NCBI RefSeq assembly: GCF_014697125.1
Contig: NZ_JACJRG010000001.1
Span: forward strand, 124,001-188,000
DNA from: Anabaena minutissima FACHB-250
GTDB lineage: Bacteria; Cyanobacteriota; Cyanobacteriia; Cyanobacteriales; Nostocaceae
Direction: 5' to 3'
Length of the DNA: 64,000 nt
The position numbers and the translations under genes are program-made. Below are positions 53,741 through 62,400 of the stretch, one piece after another. The notes under the pieces were generated by a model that did no database searches, was not told the DNA's origin, and was given only the letters and a program-made list of their open reading frames with translations. Positions within the stretch are counted from its first letter, which is position 1. Every line of letters starts with the position of its first letter.

Positions 53741-55898
53741 ATTTACCAATGCTAATTTAAGGGGTAAAGACTTCCGGGGAAAAAATCTCACGGGAGTCGA
53801 TTTTAGTCATGCTGATATCCGTGGCGCGAACTTTAGTAATGCTATTCTCGTTTGTGCAAATTTCACCTCTGCTAAGGCTGGATTGCCAATTTTCCAGGTA
53901 ATTATTTCTGTTTTCCTATCACTAACTGTATCATTATTTGCCGGATTAATTGCTGCTTATGGTGGTGCAATTATTGGGGATTTGTTAAGTGGTAATGCTA
54001 ACATATCGCCTGGTTTTGGAGTAATAGCAATATTTACTGTAACGATTTTTTTAATTATTATTCTCTGGCAAGGTTTAGGTTTACTACTAGCAACATTAGC
54101 TGAAGTAGTAGCTGCTTGCGCGATTATTTTATTAGCATTGTTTCCCGAAAATGAGATAGGAACTTCTTCGGCAGTCGGGGCAATATTAGTGATACTGGCT
54201 ATAGCTGGCTCAATTGTTGGTGTGATGAATATGGCTTTAGCTGTAGCTGTCGCCAGAGCTATGGTTTTACCGGGAATCGTGAGCTTGACAGGATTAATCG
54301 CTGTAATTGGTGCTGTTGTTGGTGCGTTATTGGGAGTGCGATCGCAAGTTTCAGCATACATCATGGCTGGCATAGTTGGTTTAGTAGCGATCGCCTTTGG
54401 GTTTTATGTAGGAAGACAAGCTATAGCTGGAAATCAAAAATACTTGCTGATTCGCTCCTTGGCAATTAGTATTGTTTCCCAAGGTGGAACTAGCTTTCGC
54501 GGTGCTAATTTAACAGATGCTAATTTTACCCAAGCTAACCTCAAAAGTGTAGACTTGCGCCGAGCTATACTTACCCGCACCTGCTGGTTTGAATCACAAA
54601 ATTTAGCTCAAGCACGTTTAGAAGGTACATACTTAGAAAATTCCCAATTACAGCAGTTAGTCATTACCAAAGAAGGTAAAGAACAAAATTTCGATCGCTT
54701 AAATCTCCGAGAATTAAATCTGGAAAATGCTAATTTACAAGATGCTAGTTTTATTGGTACAGATTTGAGTGAAGCCAACTTACAAAATGCTAATTTAGCA
54801 GGTGCAAAACTTGCCCAAGCCCAGCTATATCAAACTATTTTAAATCAAGCTTGTTTAACAGGAGCTTATATTCAAAACTGGGGAATTTCCACTGATACTA
54901 AACTTGAAGATATCAAATGTGATTACATATATATGCAGCTACCAACCAAGGATGATCCCGATCCTTGTCGCAAACCAGATAATCGGCGGGAAACTTTTCA
55001 ACCAGGGGACTTTGCAGAATTTATCGCCCCGATTATCAAAACGCTTGATCTCTACCAGACGCAAAATATTGATCCGCGTCAAGTAGCTAACAAGTTCAAA
55101 ACTCTTGATTTATTTCATTATGAAGGAATTGATCCAACTGCTGCGGCGATCGCTGTTACACAACTAGCAGAGAATCACCCAGAAGCTGAATTAGAAATTG
55201 TTGCTTTAGAAGGTAGAGGAAAAGACAAAATTCGCCTGCAAGCTATAGTAAATAATGATGCGAATCGCTCAGAACTTTATCAAGAATATTTTCAAAAATA
55301 TGCTGAAATTCAGTCTTTACCTTATAGTGATCTACAAACCCTACTTTTAGGAATTAAGGAAAAAGAAGAACGGATTCAAAGCTTAGAAAGACTTCTAGAA
55401 AATGCCATACATCAGCCGAAGTTTTATGTAGAAACATATCAAAATCAAGGAGAATTTTTTATGTCACAAAGTAAAGGAAATATCAATATCAGTGGCTCTC
55501 AAGGGAACATCAGTGGAATTTCTGCCGTGGGTGAAAATTCTGCAATGACAGGTGTTGCTATTGGCGCAATTAGTGGCAGTGTTACAAATACTATTAATCA
55601 GTTACCTGCATCTTCTGAACCAGATAAACCAGGCATAAAGGAACTCCTAACTGAATTACAAATTGCTATTGAAGCTGATAAAAACCTAGGTGATGAAGAC
55701 AAAGAAGAAGCTTTAGAACAGTTAAAAGTAATTGCAGAAGCAGGTCAAAAACCGGAAGATGGAGCAATGCAGAAAATAGCAAAAACGGCTCTTAAATTCT
55801 TGAAAGGTACAATTGCTGACTTACCTACAACCGAGAAGTTAGTTGAAGCCTGCGGTAAATTGTTGCCTTTGATTACTAAATTCTTTGGCTTACCATGA
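53730..55898 (+). CDS. Membrane protein with pentapeptide repeats
   Basis: A 722-residue protein. Short pentapeptide repeats (A-N-L/F type) at 1-50 are followed by several hydrophobic helices (about 55-235), then more pentapeptide repeats (about 250-375), a helical region and a C-terminal part. The latter has a Gly-rich NINISGSQGNISGISAVGEN section (about 585-630) and a charged helix region ending in a hydrophobic tail. Layout is like cyanobacterial pentapeptide proteins of unknown function. The ATG lies inside the HEAT gene. An imperfect copy of 135 bases of its membrane region lies just downstream. Confidence 0.8.
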   Translation: MANKFTNANLRGKDFRGKNLTGVDFSHADIRGANFSNAILVCANFTSAKAGLPIFQVIISVFLSLTVSLFAGLIAAYGGAIIGDLLSGNANISPGFGVIAIFTVTIFLIIILWQGLGLLLATLAEVVAACAIILLALFPENEIGTSSAVGAILVILAIAGSIVGVMNMALAVAVARAMVLPGIVSLTGLIAVIGAVVGALLGVRSQVSAYIMAGIVGLVAIAFGFYVGRQAIAGNQKYLLIRSLAISIVSQGGTSFRGANLTDANFTQANLKSVDLRRAILTRTCWFESQNLAQARLEGTYLENSQLQQLVITKEGKEQNFDRLNLRELNLENANLQDASFIGTDLSEANLQNANLAGAKLAQAQLYQTILNQACLTGAYIQNWGISTDTKLEDIKCDYIYMQLPTKDDPDPCRKPDNRRETFQPGDFAEFIAPIIKTLDLYQTQNIDPRQVANKFKTLDLFHYEGIDPTAAAIAVTQLAENHPEAELEIVALEGRGKDKIRLQAIVNNDANRSELYQEYFQKYAEIQSLPYSDLQTLLLGIKEKEERIQSLERLLENAIHQPKFYVETYQNQGEFFMSQSKGNINISGSQGNISGISAVGENSAMTGVAIGAISGSVTNTINQLPASSEPDKPGIKELLTELQIAIEADKNLGDEDKEEALEQLKVIAEAGQKPEDGAMQKIAKTALKFLKGTIADLPTTEKLVEACGKLLPLITKFFGLP

Positions 55899-55925
55899 TT
55901 GAGCAGAGGAAATGCAATTCATCTC

Positions 55926-56060
55926 ATGGTTTTGCTTAGAATTGTGAGCTTGACAGGACTAATCGCTGTACTTGGTGCTGTTGTTGGTGCGTTATTGGGA
56001 GTGCGATCGCAAGTTTCAGCATACCTCATGGCTGGGATGCTTGGTTTAGTCGCGATCGCT
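55926..56060 (+). pseudogene. Duplicated fragment of the upstream membrane gene
   Basis: These 135 bases match 54261-54395 almost throughout, at a constant offset of 1665. The central stretch from TTGGTGCTGTTG through GCGATCGCAAGTTTCAGCAT is virtually identical. Source and copy are read in the same frame. The copy is open and runs in frame into the S4 gene, but the protein would be a hydrophobic fragment. I take it as a leftover from duplication or recombination. Confidence 0.7.
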
Positions 56061-56102
56061 TCGGTAAAATTTATAGTGAGTTGCTATTTTTTAACTTTCA
56101 AC

Positions 56103-56297
56103 ATGATTAAACTCGACCAGTTTCTTAAATTTGTGGGTATAGCCTCAACAGGAGGTCAAGCCAAACTCATGATCAATGATGGTGATGTCAAAGTCAATGG
56201 CATGATTGAAACCCGGCGAGGTCGGAAATTAGTATCAGCAGACCAAGTAACAGTAGCCGGAAAAACTTTTAAGGTTGAGGAGATAATTCAAGAATAG
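56103..56297 (+). CDS. S4-domain RNA-binding protein (YaaA/YbcJ type)
   Basis: A 64-residue S4 protein starting MIKLDQFLKFVGIASTGGQA, with the LINDGDVKVNGMIETRRGRK core. ATG 56103 is the natural family start. A longer in-frame reading from 55899 would fuse a hydrophobic fragment to it. S4 domains of this group bind structured RNA; cellular role uncertain. Confidence 0.87.
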   Translation: MIKLDQFLKFVGIASTGGQAKLMINDGDVKVNGMIETRRGRKLVSADQVTVAGKTFKVEEIIQE

Positions 56298-56448
56298 CGT
56301 TGGCGTTAGGTAGCGTCTTTTATTTTTACAGAAAATTAGGCGATCGCTACCATTCAATTTCCAGATTTCTGCTTGATGGTCAGAGAGCGAAATAAATCAT
56401 TACACTGAGAGTTAGTTGCCTTGCTGGGATGGATATCCCGTAGAAACC

Positions 56449-57660
56449 ATGACTGAAAAGATTATGAGAATTGTGATCCTTGGGGGAGGCTTTGGTGGTC
56501 TCTACACAGCTTTGCGTTTAAGTCAATTACCTTGGGAATCTGAGCAAAAACCCGAAATCGTCCTGGTTGATCAAAGCGATCGCTTCCTATTTTCCCCTTT
56601 ATTGTACGAATTACTCACCGGGGAACTGCAAACTTGGGAAATTGCCCCTCCTTTTGCAGAACTTTTACAAGGCACAGGTGTACGTTTTTATCAAGCAGTC
56701 GCCTCTGGAATTGATCTTGACCAGAAACAGGTCAACTTACAAGATGGCCCAGCTATTCCCTACGACCGCTTAGTATTAGCCCTAGGTGGAGAAACCCCCC
56801 TAGATTTAGTTCCTGGTGCGACATCCTACGCTTACCCCTTCCGCACCATCAATGATGCTTATCGCCTCGAAGAACGGCTGCGAATTTTAGAAGAATCTGA
56901 TGCAGAGAAAATTAGAGTAGCTATTGTTGGCGGTGGCTACAGTGGGGTGGAATTAGCTTGTAAATTGGCAGATCGGCTAGGCGACAGAGGACGTTTTCGC
57001 TTAATTGAAATTAGCGACCAAATTTTAAGAACTTCCCCAGAATTTAACCGCGAAGCCGCTAAAAAAGCTTTAGAGGCGCGGGGTGTATTTCTCGATTTAG
57101 AAACCAAAATTGAATCAATTACCCAAGATACCATCTCCCTAGAGTATAAAAGTCAAGTAGATACAATCCCTGTAGATGTGGTCATTTGGACTGTGGGGAC
57201 ACGGGTTGCACCTGTAGTCAAAGCCCTGCCTTTAAAACAAAACCAGCGCGGTCAAATCACGACTAACACCACATTACAAGTCCTTGACCATCCAGAAATT
57301 TTTGCTTTGGGAGACTTAGCCGACTGTCTTGATGCGAATGGTCAACAAATTCCCGCCACAGCCCAAGCCGCTTTCCAACAAGCAGATTATACAGCTTGGA
57401 ATATCTGGGCTTCTTTAACAAACCGCCCCTTGCTGCCTTTTTGCTATCAACAGTTAGGGGAAATGATGGCACTAGGTAAAGATAACGCCACTTTAACAGG
57501 GTTAGGAATTAAGTTAGACGGTTCTTTAGCCTATATTGCCCGTCGTCTAGCTTACTTGTATAGAATGCCAACTTTTGATCATCAATTAAAAGTTGGTTTT
57601 AATTGGTTAGTCCGTCCTATTATAGAAACACTTTCTTCAGTGGCAGATGATAAATCTTAA
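56449..57660 (+). CDS. ndbB: Type II NADH dehydrogenase (NDH-2)
   Basis: A 403-residue flavoprotein with two dinucleotide-binding motifs: VILGGGFGGLYTAL for FAD near the N-terminus and IVGGGYSGVELACKL for NADH around residue 160. FALGDLADC completes the FAD site. It fits single-subunit NADH:quinone oxidoreductases that do not pump protons. ATG 56449 is chosen (56464 is also possible). The symbol is tentative, since cyanobacteria have several paralogues. A C-terminal segment may attach it to the membrane. Confidence 0.83.
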   Translation: MTEKIMRIVILGGGFGGLYTALRLSQLPWESEQKPEIVLVDQSDRFLFSPLLYELLTGELQTWEIAPPFAELLQGTGVRFYQAVASGIDLDQKQVNLQDGPAIPYDRLVLALGGETPLDLVPGATSYAYPFRTINDAYRLEERLRILEESDAEKIRVAIVGGGYSGVELACKLADRLGDRGRFRLIEISDQILRTSPEFNREAAKKALEARGVFLDLETKIESITQDTISLEYKSQVDTIPVDVVIWTVGTRVAPVVKALPLKQNQRGQITTNTTLQVLDHPEIFALGDLADCLDANGQQIPATAQAAFQQADYTAWNIWASLTNRPLLPFCYQQLGEMMALGKDNATLTGLGIKLDGSLAYIARRLAYLYRMPTFDHQLKVGFNWLVRPIIETLSSVADDKS

Positions 57661-57712
57661 CCACTATAATTTCCACTAGCCAAATTAAAATTCATCATTG
57701 TCAGCAAGTTTA

Positions 57713-58366
57713 ATGGAAAGACCCAAAGTTATTTTTTTAGATGCAGTGGGTACACTCTTTGGTGTCAAAGGCAGCGTCGGTAAAGTTTATAGTCAGTTAG
57801 CCCTAGAGTTTGGTGTGGAGGCGTCCGCAGAGATTTTAGATCAAGCATTTAAAGACAGCTTTAAAGCTGCACCACCACCCATATTTCCTGATGCTGAATT
57901 AGAAGATATTCCCCAACGAGAATTTGAGTGGTGGCGAACTATTGCTTTAAACACTTTTGAAAGTGCAGGTATCATCAATCAATTTGCTGACTTCTCTAAC
58001 TTTTTTGGAGAACTTTACATTCACTTTGGTACTGCCGAACCGTGGTTTATTTATCCTGATGTTTTGCAATCTCTGAGCAACTGGAAACATTTAGGGATTG
58101 AATTAGGTGTGTTGTCTAACTTCGATTCCCGGATTTACTCAGTCTTGCAAGCTTTAGAATTGAGTCATTTTTTCAAGTCTGTGACCATTTCGACTCAAGT
58201 CGGTGCAGCCAAACCCAACCCCAAAATTTTTACGGCTGCTTTAGAAAAGCATGATTGTTCCCCTAGGTCAGCATGGCATATTGGTGACAGTATTGTAGAG
58301 GACTATCAAGGATCAAAAGCGGCTGGACTCAGAGGGATTTGGATTAATCGGGGAAAGGGTGATTAG
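57713..58366 (+). CDS. HAD-superfamily hydrolase-like protein
   Basis: A 217-residue HAD protein. Motif I reads FLDAVGTLFG, so the nucleophile Asp is present but the second Asp of the DxD phosphatase motif is Val. Motif II is VLSNFDSR, and later motifs are VGAAKPNPKIF and HIGDSIVEDYQG. The cap is helical. The missing general acid suggests altered or reduced phosphatase activity; the substrate is unknown. ATG 57713 is chosen over an upstream TTG. Confidence 0.85.
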   Translation: MERPKVIFLDAVGTLFGVKGSVGKVYSQLALEFGVEASAEILDQAFKDSFKAAPPPIFPDAELEDIPQREFEWWRTIALNTFESAGIINQFADFSNFFGELYIHFGTAEPWFIYPDVLQSLSNWKHLGIELGVLSNFDSRIYSVLQALELSHFFKSVTISTQVGAAKPNPKIFTAALEKHDCSPRSAWHIGDSIVEDYQGSKAAGLRGIWINRGKGD

Positions 58367-58407
58367 TCATGAGTGATTAGTTAATATTTGTCCCCAGTCC
58401 CCAGTTC

Positions 58408-59487
58408 TCATACTTTTGGCAGAAACACTGTAAATACTGCCCCCTTGGGTTGGTTATTTTTAACGGTGATTTTGCCACCGTGGGCTTCCACTGCCATTTT
58501 ACAAAATGCTAATCCTAAACCCAGTTGTGTAACTTCTGGCATTAGTGTTCCCACTTCGTATTTTTCAAAAATGACCTGTTTGAGATTTTCAGTGACTCCT
58601 GAACCGGAATCAGCAATCTCAACTATCACGCCCCCTGTATCTAATTCATCAGTTCGCAGGATCACTTGACTATTTTTTGGTGAGAACTTGATGGCATTGG
58701 ATAAAAGGTTATCTATAACTCTACGAAATATCAACGCATCTAAATTGACAATTAGATGAGATTGGGTTAATTCACTGAGGAGTCGGAGATTTTTTTGATC
58801 TGCGATCGCTTCAAAATTAGTTAATGCTGATAAACATAGTTGATTTAAGTCTATTTCTAGAAAATTTAGCATCATTTTGCCAGATTCTAACTTGGCCATC
58901 AACAATAGGTCATCAATTAAATATTGCAGATGTTGCACAGAAGAAATAATCTGATTAATTTTGTTTGGCTGCTTGTGAATCGGAAAATCAGGTAACAGTA
59001 AGATTTCGGTGGCTAGTAAAATAGAGGTCAGGGGATTACGCATATCATGCAAGACCATCTTTACCATGTCTTCCCTGAGCTGTAGTAATGTTTGCAACTT
59101 GTCATGCTGGTGCTTAATCCGCAGCATCGAGTTAACCCTAGCACGTAACTCCGAACCATTCACGGGTTTACTGATAAAGTCATCCGCACCTGCTGCCATA
59201 CATCTTACTAAGTCTTCTTTTGCCGTCAAGGCTGTCACCATAATGATCGGAATATGCTGCCATTGAGAATTGGCTTTGATGCGTTTGCATACTTCGATAC
59301 CATCTAAATCTGGCATCATCACATCTAATAAAATGACATCGGGCTGTATAGTTTTTAGCCGTTCTATTGCTCTGTGACCATTAGATGCGTAATTTAGATC
59401 ATAACCCTCACGAAACAGTAGGGTTTCAATTACATCAAAGTTATCTGGTTCATCATCAACGACTAGGATAAAAGGCTGATTGTCCAT
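58408..59487 (-). CDS. Response regulator-histidine kinase hybrid
   Basis: A 359-residue protein. The N-terminal receiver domain has Asp11-Asp12, phospho-acceptor Asp55 in ILLDVMMPD and Lys107. A HisKA domain follows with His147 in VLHDMRNPL. The HATPase has NLLSNAIKFS and DSGSGV. It lacks membrane segments, so it is cytoplasmic. It begins 12 bases after the stop of the giant kinase and is presumably cotranscribed, acting downstream in a phosphorelay (inference). Confidence 0.9.
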   Translation of the reverse strand: MDNQPFILVVDDEPDNFDVIETLLFREGYDLNYASNGHRAIERLKTIQPDVILLDVMMPDLDGIEVCKRIKANSQWQHIPIIMVTALTAKEDLVRCMAAGADDFISKPVNGSELRARVNSMLRIKHQHDKLQTLLQLREDMVKMVLHDMRNPLTSILLATEILLLPDFPIHKQPNKINQIISSVQHLQYLIDDLLLMAKLESGKMMLNFLEIDLNQLCLSALTNFEAIADQKNLRLLSELTQSHLIVNLDALIFRRVIDNLLSNAIKFSPKNSQVILRTDELDTGGVIVEIADSGSGVTENLKQVIFEKYEVGTLMPEVTQLGLGLAFCKMAVEAHGGKITVKNNQPKGAVFTVFLPKV

Positions 59488-59499
59488 TTAGTATGTATA

Positions 59500-62400
59500 T
59501 TACTTTTCTAACAAGTTTTGAATTATACTTGTAAGCTCTCTCAGTTTGACTGGCTTGTTCACATAATCATTTGCTCCGGCTTGGAGACATTTTTCGCGAT
59601 CGCCTGGCATGGCTAATGCTGTTAATGCAATTATGGGAACATTGGCTAATTCCTCATTTTCCCGAATGGAGCGGATAGCTTCTAACCCGTTGATTTGGGG
59701 CATTTGAATATCCATCAAAATCAAGCTAGGATTTTGAGATACGGCCAAATTAATGGCAGTTTGTCCATTGCTCGCTAGTATTAGTCTATACCCTCTACTT
59801 TCAAGATAGCTAGAAATCGTCTCAATATTGGCCTGATTATCTTCTGCTAACAGAATTAAGGGTGATTCTGAAACTAGTGACGGAATAGTTGATAAACTTG
59901 TTAAAGGTAATTGTACATCTCCTGGAGGTGTAGGAAACGTTAATTTTTTGTCTATGTAAGGTAAACGTACGGTAAAGCAACTACCTTTGCCTACCTCACT
60001 ACTAACAGTTACCTGTCCACCGTGTAACTCTGCAATTTGACGTACCAAAGCTAGTCCGAGTCCACTGCCAGTATACTGTCGGTTTAAGCGACTATCGATC
60101 TGTACGAAGGATTGGAATAATTTTTCCATATCTTTTGGAGCAATACCAATACCTGTATCAATTACTGAAAAGCTCACCCACTCTAAGGATTGTGATTGAG
60201 GACTGTGAGTATTTCCTGGAGTAGGATAGTGTTCCATTCTTTCTCGTCTGACTGCTAAGATAATTACCCCCCCTTCTGGGGTAAATTTCACGGCATTATT
60301 GAGCAGGTTAATTAAAACTTGCCGCATTCGACGTTCATCAACAGTAATTCGTTTAATAGTGCTTTGAATATTCAGTCTGATTTGAATTTGTTTTTGATGA
60401 GCTAGTTGCTTGACAAAAGCTAAACTAGACTCGCACAGATAACAAATGGCAATGGGAGCAATTTGCAGTTCTAGTTTACCTGCGGCGATTTTGGCTAAAT
60501 CCAGGATGTCGTTGATCAGTTCTAGTAGGTGTTTCCCACTACGTTCGATAGTAGACAAGGCGCGTTGCTGACGTTCTGTAATTTGACCAAATACCCCTTC
60601 TAGCAAGCCTTCAGACATTCCCAAAATGGCGTTTAAGGGTGTGCGGAGTTCATGACTCATGCTGGCGAGAAATTCATCTTTGAGGCGAGTAGCGCGGGAT
60701 AATTCTGTGTTGACAGAAAGTAGTTCCTCATTCAACATAGACAATGCTACCTCTGCACGTTTGCGATCGCTTAGTTCGGTTTGCACTTGTTGATAGAGGT
60801 CTGCTTGCTGAATAGCTACGGATAACTGGCTAGCAATTTGCTGGAGTAGATTAGCTTCATCTGGTTGCCATTGACGCTGAGTAGCGCAGGCATGAATACT
60901 AATTAATCCCCACACCCTAGAAGGTTGATTTTCTACTTTTTGAATAATGGGGGCGATAATCTGGGATTTTACTTGTGTTTGTTGCATGAATTCAGCCAGA
61001 TAATCTGCCCAATCGTCATTTTGAGTATCTGTGACGATGCGGACATTACCTGCGAGGTAAAATTCATAACATTCTGGCGGGAAACATTTATTTTCCCACA
61101 ACATACTTTCTATGATGGGATAATCTGGCAGAACAGATTCTTCTAGCACTACTCCCATACCGTTGCTCATCAGGTGAAAAATTAAGACGCGATCCGCCTG
61201 AAAAGTTTGTCTAATTTCGTTGACGGCTGATGAGAGAATTGATTTTAAATCAAGGGATTGACGGATATGTTGAGTGATGTTTCTCAGTAGTTTTTCGCGC
61301 TGTGCTTGTTTTTGCAGTAATTCCTCGGCGCGTTTGCGATCGCTGATATCTTGAATTGCACCAATCATATATTGTGGTTCACCAGCGAGCGATCGCACAA
61401 AGGCAACAGTGAGATATACCCAAACAAGTCTTCCTTGTTTATGGATATAACGTTTCTCCATTGCAAATGTCTGAAGTTCGCTAGTTAGGAGATAATCCAT
61501 CTGAAGACAATCAGCCGTTATATCTTCTGGATAGGTAATCTCCATAAAGGATCTACCCAACAGTTCTGTCTCAGAATAACCGACAATATCGCCGAATTTT
61601 TGATTCATACCCATGAATCTACCCTGCAAATCAACTTCGACTATACCGACATTTGCTTGCTCAAAGGTGACACGAAATCGAGCTTCACTTTCTTGCAATG
61701 CTGCCGTTCGTTGTGTGATGTTTACTTCTAGTTCTTCATTGAGTTGTTCTAAGGCTTCTGTGGCTCGCTTGCGTTCTAGTTCTGCACTGGCGCGAGATGC
61801 AAACACCCGCAAAGTGGCTTTCATGCGTTCTGGTTCTTCTAGAGGATGGGTATCGAGAACACAAAGATTACCTATAGCTACACCGTTATTATCCCGCAGA
61901 GCCACACCTAAGTAGTATTCTGCTTCCATGATAGTCAGATCCACATCTGCTGGAAATTCCTGGGCAACTTTCGATTCACAGTAAAATATGCCTTCTACTA
62001 ATGCCTTTTCGCAAGGAGTTTGAGCAATATTATAGGTAACTTGGGGTTGCAATTTATTATTGGCAAAGAATCCCAGGGTTTTTAAGCAGTTGCCAATACG
62101 TTCTGTAACTAATACATAGGGTACATCCAGGGCTTTTGCTGTATAACGAGCTAAAGCCGAGAAAAACTCTGTCCCCGTCACTGCTGCCGTACCTTCAACC
62201 AATGTTTTTAAAGATTCTTCTGCACCTTTGCGTCCAGTGATGTCAGCCGCCGTACCGATGAGGCAATAGATACGTCCGGTTTCGTTTTGCAATGGCTTTA
62301 GGGTGATCAATAACCAATAACTGCGATTTGTATGCGAGTTAGTGAAATGCTCTTCAAAGGAAACAATATTTCCTGACTCGAAACAAGCATCGTATTGTTG

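Noticed and set aside
55899..56102. S4 protein with a genuine membrane domain
   Set aside because: This part is mainly a copied fragment of the upstream gene. The S4 domain begins exactly at ATG 56103, as in its family.
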